A stretch of DNA of 64,000 nucleotides from Burkholderia thailandensis E264. GTDB lineage: Bacteria; Pseudomonadota; Gammaproteobacteria; Burkholderiales; Burkholderiaceae. The stretch covers positions 2,914,001-2,978,000 of the forward strand of contig NC_007651.1 in assembly GCF_000012365.1 (NCBI RefSeq). Direction: 5' to 3'. The translations under genes and the position numbers were made by a program. The stretch's first letter is position 1, and the number at the start of each line of letters is the position of its first letter. This document shows, piece by piece, positions 48,024 through 57,194 of this stretch. A model generated the notes under the pieces. That model was not told where the DNA came from. It saw only the letters and a list, made by a program, of their open reading frames with translations, and did not search any database.

Positions 48024-48956
48024 TTATGACGCGTACGGCGCGTCTCCGACGAAAAATTGGCGAGCGATCGCAATTTGCTCTGCGCTCACGAACGCGGGCG
48101 CGTGGCCGGCTCCCGCGATCTCGACGCTCGTTACCGCTCGCCCGCGCGCCGTCATCGCATCGAGCGTCTCGCGCGACAGCAGGTCCGACTGCGCGCCGCG
48201 CACGACGAGCAACGCCCCCGCGAATGCCTCGAGCGCATGCCAGAGCCACGCCTCGCCCTGCGCGTTGGCCTCCGGCGTGGCCGCCCTGAACGGCTCGGCA
48301 ATTCGCGGATCGTAGCGTGCGCGCCACGAGCCGTCCGCGTCACGCACGAGGAGCGGCCGGTTCAGCGCGCGCCACTCGTCCGGCGTGAGCGGGCCGAACG
48401 GCAACGACAACGACGTCAGGTAATCGATGCCCTCCTGCTCGGTCGCGAAACGCTTGTCCAGCCCGACGTACTCGCCGATGCGCGCGAGCGCGGCGGGCTC
48501 GATGTGCGGCCCGATGTCGTTGACGAGCATCCTGCCGATCGGCGTGCCCGGCAGCCCACCGAGCGCGAGGCCGATCAGGCCGCCCATCGACGTGCCGAAC
48601 CAGTCGACGCGCGCGACGTTAAGACGCGCGATCAGCGTGACGATGTCGGAAACGTATTGCGGCACGGCGTAAAGCTTCGGGTCCGGCAGCCAATCCGACC
48701 GGCCGCGCCCGGCCACATCGGGGCAGACAACGCGATAGACGTCGGACAGCGCGGCGGCGAGACGGTCGAAATCGCGGCCCGAGCGCGTCAAGCCGTGCAC
48801 GCAGACGAGCACACGCGGATTCGCGGGGTCGCCCCATTCGGTGTACGCGACATGATGCAGGCCCAGCGGGTTCGCGCATTGCACGCGACGCTCGCGCGGA
48901 ACAACGGAAGTGACGGGATTCGATGGCATCGGCGCATCCTGACGAACGATCGGCAT
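48024..48956 (-). CDS. Alpha/beta-fold hydrolase
   Basis: Protein of 310 aa from the ATG at 48956 (48929 is also possible). The alpha/beta hydrolase core has the oxyanion region CVHGLTRSGRDFDRLAAAL, the motif CPDVAGRGRSDWL, the nucleophile elbow DWFGTSMGGLIGLALGG with catalytic Ser, and the His near AGAGHAPAF; a cap domain lies between. It resembles the 3-oxoadipate enol-lactonase/esterase group, but the substrate is unknown. It ends 72 nt before the ridA-like gene, so they may be cotranscribed. Confidence 0.88.
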   Translation of the reverse strand: MPIVRQDAPMPSNPVTSVVPRERRVQCANPLGLHHVAYTEWGDPANPRVLVCVHGLTRSGRDFDRLAAALSDVYRVVCPDVAGRGRSDWLPDPKLYAVPQYVSDIVTLIARLNVARVDWFGTSMGGLIGLALGGLPGTPIGRMLVNDIGPHIEPAALARIGEYVGLDKRFATEQEGIDYLTSLSLPFGPLTPDEWRALNRPLLVRDADGSWRARYDPRIAEPFRAATPEANAQGEAWLWHALEAFAGALLVVRGAQSDLLSRETLDAMTARGRAVTSVEIAGAGHAPAFVSAEQIAIARQFFVGDAPYAS

Positions 48957-49440
48957 GGTCAGACGCTCGGCGCCCCGGTGGCGACGGGCCGCCGAACACA
49001 TGAGCCGATTGTAAACCGCTTCGCCATGCGCGGCCGGTCGGCCGAACGGATGATCGCGCGATCACCAAACGGCCCACGCGATCTGCGTCAAAACAGAAAC
49101 GGGCGGCCGATCCGTTTCGGCAATCGCGCTATTGAAAAGCCGGATTCGCCTCCAATCGATCGTCGATGCGCGTGTTCGACGAGCCCGCCCTTCCGCTCGC
49201 GCCGCCACCGCTGCAATATGCCGCACGCCTGCCCCCATGCACGCCGATGCCGCGCCCCGAGAACGGCGCGGCCCGCATCCGCGGCGCGTGCGACAACGCC
49301 GCCGTGTAATTGACTTTGCCTGATTCGTTTCCTACGCTCGGCTCAGCAAAAACACATACCCAGCTCGCCCATTTTTCACTCGATTCAGCCGGCTGCTCGC
49401 CGATGCCCTCCAAGGTCAGGCAGGCAGAAGGAGTAGAACG
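48957..49440. other. Divergent intergenic region upstream of the SQR-like gene
   Basis: About 480 nt holding the SQR promoter at 49310-49338 and presumably that of the hydrolase. Open frames inside it have no ribosome-binding site or familiar protein content. Confidence 0.45.
49310..49338 (+). promoter_or_regulatory. Promoter of the SQR-like/DUF1641 pair
   Basis: TTGACT at 49310-49315, a 17-bp spacer and TACGCT at 49333-49338, about 100 nt before the start codon. Confidence 0.5.
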
Positions 49441-50631
49441 ATGTCCACGCAGATTCTGATCGTCGGCGGCGGGCTCGGCGGCACGATGCTCGCCAACCAG
49501 CTCGCGTCGAGACTGTTCGACGAAGTCGTCCGCGGCGACGTGCGGATCACGCTGCTGTCCGATTCACCGGACCACTACTACAAGCCGGCATTCATGTACG
49601 TCGCGTTCGGCGCGTACTTCCGCAACGAGCTCGTGCGCGCCGAGCGCTCGCTGCTGCGCCCCGAGATCGCGTTCGTCGTCGATCGCGCCACGCATTTCGA
49701 TTTCGCGACACAGCACGTGCGCACGAAGAGCGGCCAGCGCTACGGCTACGACCATCTCGTGATCGCGACAGGCTGCGTGCCCTCGCCCGAGCGCATCGAG
49801 GGCCTCGCCGAAGCGGGCGACCATTTCTACCAGTACGCACCCGCACGGCGGCTCGCCGAACGGATCGCGTCGATCGAGCGCGGCACCGTGTTCGTCACCG
49901 TCACGTTTCCGAAAACGCACAACGTGCCGCATCAGTGCGGAATCGCGCCGATCGAGACCACGCTGATGCTCGACGACCTGCTGCGCCGCCGCGGCGTGCG
50001 CGACAAGGTCGAGATCGTCTACACGTATCCGAGCGTCTCGCAACTGCTGCGCAATTGCCTGTTCCTGCAAAAGCCGACCTGCGACGCACTGCCTGCGATT
50101 TTCGAGCGGCGCGGCATCCGCTATCAACGCAGCTTCACGCTCGCGCGCGTCGATCCGGCGCGCAAGATCGCGTATTCGGACGAAGGCGCGGAGCAGCCGT
50201 TCGACATCCTGATGGCGACGCCGCCCATTCGCGCCGTCGACGCGGTGCGCGAAAGCGGCGTGTCCGAGGCGGCCGACGGCGAGGGCTGGCTGCCGACCGA
50301 TCACGAAACGCTGCGCGTGCGCGGCGTCGAGAACGTCTACGCGATCGGCGACACGGTCGATCTGCCCGTCAGCAAGGCGGGCGGCGCGTGTCACAACCAG
50401 GCGCCCGTGATCGCCGCGAACATCGCCGCGCAAATCCGGCTCGGCCATCCGGTCGCGTGCTACGACGGCAAGGTGCAGGCGGTCGCGCAAATGGGCCTCG
50501 ACGCCGGCATGCCGCTCTGGTACGACTACCGCCGCGACGTGCAGCCGACGCCGCCGACGAAGCTGGGCGGCCTGCTGCGCGGCGGCTTCAATCGCGGCAT
50601 TTACTGGGCGGTCGCGCGCGGCCTCGCGTGA
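49441..50631 (+). CDS. Sulfide:quinone oxidoreductase-like FAD protein
   Basis: Flavoprotein of 396 aa in the NDH-2/SQR/flavocytochrome c superfamily. The FAD-binding GxGxxG is at the N-terminus (ILIVGGGLGGTMLANQLA), YDHLVIATGCVPSPER contains a Cys near residue 115, and HNVPHQCGIAPIETTLML has a Cys near 160. VRGVENVYAIGDTVDLP is the second FAD motif and GGACHNQAPVIAANI holds the third Cys near 320. SQRs oxidise H2S to polysulfide and reduce quinone using paired Cys; the Cys positions here are consistent. Its neighbour is a DUF1641 protein, the usual companion. Substrate should be regarded as probable rather than proven. Confidence 0.85.
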   Translation: MSTQILIVGGGLGGTMLANQLASRLFDEVVRGDVRITLLSDSPDHYYKPAFMYVAFGAYFRNELVRAERSLLRPEIAFVVDRATHFDFATQHVRTKSGQRYGYDHLVIATGCVPSPERIEGLAEAGDHFYQYAPARRLAERIASIERGTVFVTVTFPKTHNVPHQCGIAPIETTLMLDDLLRRRGVRDKVEIVYTYPSVSQLLRNCLFLQKPTCDALPAIFERRGIRYQRSFTLARVDPARKIAYSDEGAEQPFDILMATPPIRAVDAVRESGVSEAADGEGWLPTDHETLRVRGVENVYAIGDTVDLPVSKAGGACHNQAPVIAANIAAQIRLGHPVACYDGKVQAVAQMGLDAGMPLWYDYRRDVQPTPPTKLGGLLRGGFNRGIYWAVARGLA

Positions 50632-50662
50632 ATCGAATCGCCCGCCGCTTCGAGGAGTCGCC

Positions 50663-51094
50663 ATGCCGTCATCCCCCACGCCCACGCACGATGCGCACCC
50701 CGATACGCTCGACGCGCCGGGCGCACCCGGCCCGGCCGCCTGGGCCGCGATCGCGCCCGGCCTGCAGCCGCTTTTCGTCGGCGATCGGCTCGGCAATCTC
50801 GTCGACCTGCTCGCGCTCGTCGCCGATCTCGTCGACTTCGCCGATCAGGCCGCCGTCGAGAAGCTGAGCATGCTGTTCGAGGACGTCGTCGCGGCGGGCT
50901 CGACGGCGGGCGGCGCGCTGCGTGTCGCGAGCGCCGAGGCGCGCCGGCAGCGCGATGCGCCGTCCCTGCGCGCGCTATGGAGCCTGCTGCACGATCCCGA
51001 CACGCGGCGCGGCATCGGCGTGCTGTTGCGCGCGCTGCAGATCGCGGGACGCCTGCATGGAGAAATGGCGGCGGACGCGAATACGGCCGTCTGA
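50663..51094 (+). CDS. DUF1641-family protein, partner of the SQR-like enzyme
   Basis: Soluble 143-aa helical protein: a Pro/Ala-rich N-terminus, then LVDLLALVADLVDFADQAAVEKL and HDPDTRRGIGVLLRALQIAGRL, the glycine-containing helix seen in DUF1641 proteins. These often sit directly downstream of SQR- or FAD-type oxidoreductases and are thought to help membrane docking or quinone access, but no function is established. GAGGAG upstream of the ATG supports the start; it lies 31 nt after the SQR-like gene. Confidence 0.8.
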   Translation: MPSSPTPTHDAHPDTLDAPGAPGPAAWAAIAPGLQPLFVGDRLGNLVDLLALVADLVDFADQAAVEKLSMLFEDVVAAGSTAGGALRVASAEARRQRDAPSLRALWSLLHDPDTRRGIGVLLRALQIAGRLHGEMAADANTAV

Positions 51095-51147
51095 CCGGCG
51101 CTCGCCCGATCGCCCGCCCCTGCGGCCGCGCGCCGGCCGCAAGCCGC

Positions 51148-52053
51148 TCATCGCTCGTCCCAGCACCACGCGCGGCGCAGCTCGACGCCGAGATAGTCGA
51201 CGAACGTCCGCACGCGCAGCGCGAGGTGCCGCCCGCTCGGATATACCGCGTGCAGCGGCGCGGCGCTCGACGCGCATTCGGGCAGCACACGCCGCAGCCG
51301 CCCCGCGGCGATGTCCGGCCCCACGTCCCAGATCGACTTCAGCGCGATGCCCGCGCCTTCGAGCGCGAGCGCGCGGGCCGCGCCGCCGTCGTTCGTCAGG
51401 AGCGCGGCCGATACCTCGACCGCCACGGGCTGCGGCCCGTCGAAGCGCCATTCGACGCGCGGCTGCTCGCCCATCACGATGCAGCGATGCGCGAGCAGGT
51501 CGGCCGGCCGCTCGGGCGCGCCGTGCTCGGCGAGATACGCGGGCGACGCGCACAGCACGCGATAGTTCGGCGCGAGCTCGCGCGCGATCAGCGACGAATC
51601 CGCGAGCATGCCGATGCGCACCGCGACGTCGACGTCGTGCGCGATCAGGTCGACAACGGCGTCGGTGAGCTGCATCTGGACCGTCACCTGCGGATACTGC
51701 CGCCGAAACGCGGCGACGATGGGCGCGATCCGCAGCCGTCCGAGCTCCCCGGGCGCCGTGATCCGCAGCACGCCGCTCACGCTGCCGCGCCGCTCGCGCA
51801 TCAGCGATTCCGCCTGCTCGATCTCCGCGAGGATCCTCACCACTTGCGCATGGAACAGCGCCCCCTCGTCGGTCAGCGTCTGCTGGCGCGTCGTCCGCTG
51901 CAACAGACGCACGCCCAGTCGCGCCTCGAGTTGCGCGAGCCGCTTGCTGACGACCGACAGGGACAGATCAAGCTCGCGCGCCGCGCCCGACAGGCTGCCC
52001 GCCGCGACGATCCGCGCGAACGTCGCCAGCGCCGGCAAATCGTCGATCAGCAT
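51148..52053 (-). CDS. LysR-family regulator divergent from the exported-enzyme operon
   Basis: LTTR of 301 aa from the ATG at 52053. The frame is open much further upstream, but MLIDDLPALATFARIVAAGS is the usual family start. The helix-turn-helix is SLSGAARELDLSLSVVSKRLAQLE. The linker RRGSVSGVLRITAPGELG leads into the effector domain, of the CrgA/DmlR-like subgroup (RLRIAPIVAAFRRQYPQV, VRIGMLADSSLIARELA). It is transcribed away from the three-gene operon at 52240-54678 and probably controls it; the ligand is unknown. Confidence 0.92.
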   Translation of the reverse strand: MLIDDLPALATFARIVAAGSLSGAARELDLSLSVVSKRLAQLEARLGVRLLQRTTRQQTLTDEGALFHAQVVRILAEIEQAESLMRERRGSVSGVLRITAPGELGRLRIAPIVAAFRRQYPQVTVQMQLTDAVVDLIAHDVDVAVRIGMLADSSLIARELAPNYRVLCASPAYLAEHGAPERPADLLAHRCIVMGEQPRVEWRFDGPQPVAVEVSAALLTNDGGAARALALEGAGIALKSIWDVGPDIAAGRLRRVLPECASSAAPLHAVYPSGRHLALRVRTFVDYLGVELRRAWCWDER

Positions 52054-52239
52054 CGGCGCCCCCGCCGAAGGCTCCGTCCACTCTTTCCATTTTTCGAATA
52101 ATTCATTCGCTCCAAGCCCGTATTTACATCGAAATCGGAAAACTAACATGAATGCCGACGCCGTACGAACGAAACGAACGACATCCGCGCGACCGCCTTC
52201 CCGCATCGCGCGCCACGCAACGAACTCACGGAGATCCTC

Positions 52240-52800
52240 ATGCCCGACACCCTTCGCCGACGCTCGCTCCCCGCGGCGTGCGCCGCGGCCGCGCTGCTGC
52301 TCGCTGCGGCGCTCGCGCCCGCCGCCCGCGCCGATACGGCCGGCCTGATCGAACCCGCGCACCTGAGCGTCGACGGCAGCCTGCCTCCGGCGCAGCGCGA
52401 TGCGCAGATTCTCGCCGCGCGCCGCTACGACACGTTCTGGCACAACGGCGATCCGGCGCTCGCGCGCGCCGCGCTCGCCGACGATTTCACCGACCGCACG
52501 CCGCCGCCCGGCCGCGCGCCTGGCCTCGCCGGCCCGCTCGCCGCGTCGCGGACGATGCGTGAAGCAATCCCTGATCTGTCGTGCGCGATCGAACAGATGA
52601 TCGTCGCGGGCGATCGCGTCGTCGTGCATCTGCGCTTTCGCGGCCACTTCACGGGCACGTTCGGGCGCACGCAAGGCAAAGGCCAGGCGATCGACTTCAT
52701 CGCAACCGACATCTATCGCATCGAGCACGGCCGCATCGCCGAGAACTGGCACATCGAAGACAACCTGACGCTGCTGCGCCAGCTCGGCGTCGCCGCATGA
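52240..52800 (+). CDS. Exported SnoaL-like (NTF2-fold) protein
   Basis: Protein of 186 aa. The Sec signal peptide (RRRSLPAACAAAALLLAAAL, cleavage after ARA at about residue 31) is followed by a SnoaL-like domain: AARRYDTFWHNGDPALARAALADDFTDRTPPPG, then VVVHLRFRGHFTGTFG and FIATDIYRIEHGRIAENWHIEDNLTLLRQLG. SnoaL-like proteins are small isomerases/cyclases or hydroxylase helpers; the substrate here is unknown. Its stop is 14 nt before the deacetylase start, and TGACGGAGGA bridges them, so translation is likely coupled. Confidence 0.85.
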   Translation: MPDTLRRRSLPAACAAAALLLAAALAPAARADTAGLIEPAHLSVDGSLPPAQRDAQILAARRYDTFWHNGDPALARAALADDFTDRTPPPGRAPGLAGPLAASRTMREAIPDLSCAIEQMIVAGDRVVVHLRFRGHFTGTFGRTQGKGQAIDFIATDIYRIEHGRIAENWHIEDNLTLLRQLGVAA

Positions 52801-52813
52801 CGGAGGAACGAAC

Positions 52814-53908
52814 ATGACGACGAACACGTTCGACACGAACGGCGCAACGGCCGCTCCGTCCGCGCCGGAGCGGCGCGATTTCCTTGCCCGCGCGGGCGGC
52901 GGCCTCGGCCTCGCCGCAGCCGGGCTCACGCTCGGCGCGGCAGCGGCGCCCGCCAACGCGATCGCGGCCGCCGCCACGGCCGGCGTCGATGTCGCCCCCG
53001 CGTCGCCCGGTGACGGATCGCCACGGCGCGCACCGGCCGGCGACGCGGCGCACGGCGCGTTCTGGCCGAACGGCGCGCGGCTCGTGATCTCGATCTCGAT
53101 GCAGTTCGAGGCGGGCGGCCAGCCGCCGACGGGTGCGGACAGTCCGTTCCCGCACGTCGACTTTCCGCCGCAAGTGCCCGTCGATCTGGCGTCCGCGACG
53201 TGGTTTGCATACGGCTACCGCGAAGGCATTCCGCGCATGCTCGATTTGTGGGACCGGCACGGCGTGAAGGTGACGTCGCACATGATCGGCGAGGCGGTGC
53301 GCCACCGGCCGGACCTCGCGCGCGAGATCGTCGCGCGCGGCCACGAGGCGGCGGGACACGGCCCGCGCTGGAGCTCGCAGTACGCGCTCTCGCGCGACGA
53401 AGAGCGGCGCTTCCTGATCGCCGCGCGCGACATGGTCGAAGCCGAAACGGGCGCGCGGCCCGTCGGCTACAACTGCAACTGGCTCAGACGCGGGCCGAAC
53501 ACGCTGCCGCTATTGCAGGAGCTCGGCTACCTGTACCACATCGACGACGTGAGCCGCGACGAGCCGTTCATCGAGCAGGTGAACGGCCGGGATTTCGTCG
53601 TCGTGCCCTACACGCTGCGCAACAACGACATCCTGCTGATCGAGGGCCGCAACTATTCGCCCGGGCAGTTCCTCGACCAGATCAAGCTCGACTTCGATCA
53701 GTTGTACGACGAAGCCGCCACGCGGCGGCGGATGATGTCGATCAGCGCGCACGACCGGATCAGCGGCACGCCGCAGATGGTGCGCGCGTGGGACGCGTTC
53801 CTGCGCTACGCGAAATCGCATCCGGGCGTCGCGTTCATGCGCAAGGACGATATCGCCCGGCACGCGCTGCACAGCCCGCTCACGCTGCGCGAGAGCGAAA
53901 CCCTCTGA
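52814..53908 (+). CDS. Tat-exported polysaccharide deacetylase-family protein
   Basis: Protein of 364 aa. A twin-arginine signal (ERRDFLARAGGGLGLAAAGL) precedes a NodB-like (CE4/PuuE-type) barrel. VISISMQFEAGGQPP replaces the TFDDG motif, YREGIPRMLDLWDRHGVKVTSHMIG and ARGHEAAGHGPRW give the metal His pair, GYNCNWLRRGPNTLPLLQELGY follows, and RRRMMSISAHDRISGTPQM ends the barrel. This pattern is closer to allantoinase PuuE and similar cyclic-amide hydrolases than to chitin deacetylases. The reaction is uncertain. The second gene of the operon; 47 nt before the SDR gene. Confidence 0.87.
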   Translation: MTTNTFDTNGATAAPSAPERRDFLARAGGGLGLAAAGLTLGAAAAPANAIAAAATAGVDVAPASPGDGSPRRAPAGDAAHGAFWPNGARLVISISMQFEAGGQPPTGADSPFPHVDFPPQVPVDLASATWFAYGYREGIPRMLDLWDRHGVKVTSHMIGEAVRHRPDLAREIVARGHEAAGHGPRWSSQYALSRDEERRFLIAARDMVEAETGARPVGYNCNWLRRGPNTLPLLQELGYLYHIDDVSRDEPFIEQVNGRDFVVVPYTLRNNDILLIEGRNYSPGQFLDQIKLDFDQLYDEAATRRRMMSISAHDRISGTPQMVRAWDAFLRYAKSHPGVAFMRKDDIARHALHSPLTLRESETL

Positions 53909-53955
53909 CGGGCGGCGGCGCCGCCTTCAATCCTCTTCGTTCAGGAGAACACACG

Positions 53956-54678
53956 ATGCAGGTTTCTTTCAACGATCAGCGCGTTCTCGTCGTCGGCGGC
54001 AGTTCCGGGATCGGCGCCGCGGCCGCCCGCGCGTTCGCGGCGCTCGGCGCCGACGTGACGATCGCGTCGCGCGACGCGAACAAGCTCGCCGCCGCCGCGC
54101 ACGCGATCGGCGGCCCGCGCCCGGTTCGGCAAGCGGTGCTCGACACGACGGATGCGCCCGCCGTCGACGCCTTCTTTGCCGGCACCGAGCCGTTCGACCA
54201 TGTCGTCGTGTCGGCCGCGCAAACGCCGGGCGGGCCCGTGCGCAAGTTGCCGCTCGCCGACGCGCAGGCCGCGATGGACAGCAAGTTCTGGGGCGCATAC
54301 CGCGTCGCGCGTGCGGCGCGCGTTGCGCCGGGCGGCTCGCTCACGTTCGTGTCCGGCTTCCTGAGCGTGCGGCCGAGCGCGAACTCGGTGCTGCAGGGCG
54401 CGATCAACGCGGCGCTCGAAGCGCTTGCGCGCGGGCTCGCGCTCGAACTCGCGCCGGTGCGCGTGAATGCCGTGTCGCCGGGGCTCGTCGCGACGCCGCT
54501 GTGGTCGAAGCTCGATGACGCGTCGCGGGAGGCGATGTACGCGTCGGCGGCCGCGCGCCTGCCCGCTCGACGCGTCGGGCAGCCCGAGGATATCGCGAAT
54601 GCGATCGTCTACCTCGCGGCGACGCCTTATGCGACGGGGTCGACGGTGCTCGTCGACGGCGGCGGCGCGATCGCGTGA
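53956..54678 (+). CDS. Short-chain dehydrogenase/reductase
   Basis: Cytosolic Rossmann oxidoreductase of 240 aa. The coenzyme motif is RVLVVGGSSGIGAAAARAF (TGxxxGxG variant), followed by VDAFFAGTEPFDHVVVSAAQTPGG. The usual Tyr-Lys catalytic pair is not obvious: the position following VSGFLSVRPSANSVLQGAINAALEALARGLA has no YxxxK. The C-terminal RVNAVSPGLVATPLW and GQPEDIANAIVYLAATPYATGS are typical. ATG at 53956 follows CAGGAG. Third gene of the operon. The missing Tyr-Lys may mean altered chemistry or an atypical SDR of the SDR_a (VSG) group. Confidence 0.85.
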   Translation: MQVSFNDQRVLVVGGSSGIGAAAARAFAALGADVTIASRDANKLAAAAHAIGGPRPVRQAVLDTTDAPAVDAFFAGTEPFDHVVVSAAQTPGGPVRKLPLADAQAAMDSKFWGAYRVARAARVAPGGSLTFVSGFLSVRPSANSVLQGAINAALEALARGLALELAPVRVNAVSPGLVATPLWSKLDDASREAMYASAAARLPARRVGQPEDIANAIVYLAATPYATGSTVLVDGGGAIA

Positions 54679-54718
54679 GCGTCGGGCGCGGCGGCGCTCG
54701 CCTCGCGCGCGGTTCGCG

Positions 54719-54781
<63 letters not shown>

Positions 54782-54912
54782 ACAGTATCGCTCGGCGCAC
54801 CGCGCCGACGCCGACGCGAAGCAACATCAGCGACTGAGCGGCGGCCCTTCAGCCGCCGCGCCGCGCATCCCGCCCCGATGCCAGAACCAGCCAAGCGACG
54901 CAGCCAATCAAA

Positions 54913-54942
54913 ACGCCCCGCGTCTTCGCAAACGCGGGGCGT
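54913..54942. terminator. Bidirectional terminator between the SDR operon and scoB
   Basis: ACGCCCCGCGT (54913-54923) pairs perfectly with ACGCGGGGCGT (54932-54942). A T-rich tail follows on the plus strand and UUUU on the minus strand. Confidence 0.85.
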
Positions 54943-55046
54943 TCTCTTTCACGGCCGCATGCGCGGCGCACGCGGAACGCGCGTCGGGCTCCATCAGCCG
55001 ACGAAGCGCGACACCCGCCCCGCGCCCCCGTCGCCCGCGCGCCGCG

Positions 55047-55688
55047 TTACGCGACCGCGCTCACGTCGAGGGGCGCGCCCGTCTTCGCCTTGATTTCGTC
55101 GACGGTGACGCCGTCGGCAAGCTCGAGCACCTTCAGGCCGTCCGGCGTCACTTCGATCACGCCGAGATCGGTGATGATCAGGTCGACGACGCCGACGCCC
55201 GTCAGCGGCAGCGTGCATTCCTCGAGGATCTTGTGCTGGTCGCCCTTCGCAACGTGCTCCATCAGCACGACGACGCGCTTCACGCCCGCGACGAGATCCA
55301 TCGCGCCGCCCATCCCCTTGATCATCTTGCCGGGGATCATCCAGTTCGCGAGGTCGCCGTTCTTGCTGACCTGCATCGCGCCCAGGATCGCGAGGTTGAT
55401 GTGGCCGCCGCGGATCATCGCGAACGAATCGGCCGACGAGAAGATCGACGAGCCGGGAAGCGTCGTCACGGTCTGCTTGCCGGCGTTGATGAGATCCGCA
55501 TCGACTTCGTCGTCGGTCGGCGACGGGCCGATGCCGAGCAAACCGTTCTCCGACTGCAGCCACACTTCGACGCCCGCCGGCACGTGATTCGCGACGAGCG
55601 TCGGCAGCCCGATGCCGAGGTTCACGTAGAAGCCGTCCTGCAATTCCTTCGCCGCGCGCGCGGCCATCTGGTCACGATTCCAAGCCAT
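55047..55688 (-). CDS. scoB: 3-oxoacid CoA-transferase subunit B
   Basis: Beta subunit of the succinyl-CoA:3-ketoacid CoA-transferase that activates acetoacetate. The protein is 213 aa from ATG 55688. [33 protein letters not shown] leads to the active-site [12 protein letters not shown], which contains the catalytic Glu. [27 protein letters not shown] follows. The ATG is preceded by AAGGAGACTGAG. Its start is one base after the scoA stop region, so the genes are coupled. Confidence 0.95.
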   Translation of the reverse strand: MAWNRDQMAARAAKELQDGFYVNLGIGLPTLVANHVPAGVEVWLQSENGLLGIGPSPTDDEVDADLINAGKQTVTTLPGSSIFSSADSFAMIRGGHINLAILGAMQVSKNGDLANWMIPGKMIKGMGGAMDLVAGVKRVVVLMEHVAKGDQHKILEECTLPLTGVGVVDLIITDLGVIEVTPDGLKVLELADGVTVDEIKAKTGAPLDVSAVA

Positions 55689-55689
55689 C

Positions 55690-56394
55690 TCAGTCTCCTT
55701 TCGCGCGCACGACGCGTTGTTCGATGCGTTTTTCCGGCGTCGCGTTGAGCACGAGCCGCTGCACGAAAATGCCGGGCGTGTGGATCGCATCCGGATCGAG
55801 CTCGCCGTTCTCGACGATCTCCTCGACCTCGGCGACCGTGATCCGGCCCGCCATCGCGCACATCGGATTGAAGTTGCGCGCGGTGCGGCGATAGATCAGG
55901 TTGCCTGACTTGTCGGCCTTCCACGCCTTCACGAGCGCGACGTCCGCCGTGAGCGACGGCTCGAGCACGTAATGCCTGCCGTCGAACTCGCGCGTCTCCT
56001 TGCCTTCGGCGATCACCGTGCCGTAGCCCGTCTGCGTGAAGAACGCCGGAATGCCCGCGCCGCCCGCGCGCAGCTTCTCGGCAAGCGTGCCTTGCGGCGT
56101 GAACTCGAGCTCGAGCTCGCCCGACAGATACTGGCGCTCGAACTCCTTGTTCTCGCCGACGTACGACGAGATCATCTTCTTGATTTGCCGGGTCTCGAGC
56201 AGAAGGCCGAGACCGAATCCGTCGACGCCCGCGTTGTTGCTGATGCAGGTGATGTCCTTCACGCCCGAGTCGCGCAGCGCCGCGATGAGCGCTTCCGGGA
56301 TGCCGCACAGGCCGAAGCCGCCGACCGCGAAGGTCTGCCCGTCATGGACGACGCCCTCGAGCGCGGCTGCCGCGCTTGGGTAGACTTTGTTCAT
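55690..56394 (-). CDS. scoA: 3-oxoacid CoA-transferase subunit A
   Basis: Alpha subunit, 234 aa from the ATG at 56394 with AGGAAGGGAC upstream; an open frame further upstream lacks the family N-terminus. Signatures: [37 protein letters not shown] and the GxGG-type loop [29 protein letters not shown]. With ScoB it transfers CoA from succinyl-CoA to 3-ketoacids, feeding acetoacetate into the acetyl-CoA pool. The pair is divergent from a PAS-LuxR gene. Confidence 0.95.
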   Translation of the reverse strand: MNKVYPSAAAALEGVVHDGQTFAVGGFGLCGIPEALIAALRDSGVKDITCISNNAGVDGFGLGLLLETRQIKKMISSYVGENKEFERQYLSGELELEFTPQGTLAEKLRAGGAGIPAFFTQTGYGTVIAEGKETREFDGRHYVLEPSLTADVALVKAWKADKSGNLIYRRTARNFNPMCAMAGRITVAEVEEIVENGELDPDAIHTPGIFVQRLVLNATPEKRIEQRVVRAKGD

Positions 56395-56648
56395 CTGTAT
56401 GTCCCTTCCTCTATGGAAACCGGCTCGACGATCCGCGCGGCTCGCGCGCGCGACGAACCCGTCGCACCATTCTAAGCACGCGCGGCGAATGCTGCCGCGA
56501 CGGTGCGCTTTCTTCTGTTGCCCGTTCGCGGCATGAGCCGCGACACGCATGAAAGGGTACGATGCGCGCCGGATGCGGCACAATACGCAAAAATACATAA
56601 GCACTCGCCGCCGCTTGCGCGGCGCCCGATCACTGCCCGTCAGCGTCC

Positions 56649-57194
56649 ATGCCCGCCATCGATTACAAGACCGCCTTCCATCTCGCGCCGATCGGCCTCG
56701 TGCTGTCGCGCGACCGCGTCATCGAGGATTGCAACGACGAACTGGCCGCGATCTTCCGCTGCGCGCGCGCCGATCTGATCGGCCGGTCGTTCGAGGTACT
56801 CTACCCGTCGTCGGACGAATTCGAGAGGATCGGCGAGCGGATCTCGCCCGTGATGATCGCGCACGGCAGCTATGCGGACGACCGCATCATGAAGCGTGCG
56901 GGCGGCGAGCTGTTCTGGTGCCACGTGACAGGCCGCGCGCTCGACCGCACGGCGCCGCTCGCGGCGGGCGTATGGACATTCGAGGACCTGAGCGCGACGC
57001 GGCGCGTCGCGGTCGAACTGACGCCGCGCGAGCGCGAGATCGCCGCGCAGCTCGTGACCGGCAAGACGAGCAAGCAGATCGGCCGCGTGCTCGACATCAG
57101 TTCGCGCACCGTCGATATCTACCGCGCCCGACTGATGCGCAAATACGGGACAGGCAACACGGCCGAGCTGCTGCAGCGCCTGCTCGGGCAGTGA
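56649..57194 (+). CDS. Single-protein PAS-LuxR transcriptional regulator
   Basis: Protein of 181 aa. An N-terminal PAS domain (about 5-115) begins [32 protein letters not shown], with [17 protein letters not shown] and [19 protein letters not shown] GerE/LuxR HTH closes it: [45 protein letters not shown]. It has no phosphorylatable receiver domain, so it should sense a small ligand, redox state or protein through PAS. It is divergent from scoA and likely regulates that operon, by position only. No heme- or flavin-specific residues can be named with confidence. Confidence 0.88.
   Translation: MPAIDYKTAFHLAPIGLVLSRDRVIEDCNDELAAIFRCARADLIGRSFEVLYPSSDEFERIGERISPVMIAHGSYADDRIMKRAGGELFWCHVTGRALDRTAPLAAGVWTFEDLSATRRVAVELTPREREIAAQLVTGKTSKQIGRVLDISSRTVDIYRARLMRKYGTGNTAELLQRLLGQ

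Noticed and set aside
49129..49413. Minus-strand frame of 94 aa in the hydrolase/SQR gap
   Set aside because: No ribosome-binding site, no recognisable sequence, and it covers the SQR promoter.
51148..52977. Extension of the divergent LysR frame to 609 aa
   Set aside because: The extra N-terminal part overlaps the SnoaL-like and deacetylase genes on the other strand and the LysR N-terminus at 52053 is the normal family start.
53200..54678. Long frame making a deacetylase-overlapping SDR fusion
   Set aside because: The part before 53956 is an out-of-frame shadow of the deacetylase; ATG 53956 has CAGGAG and the SDR N-terminal coenzyme motif.
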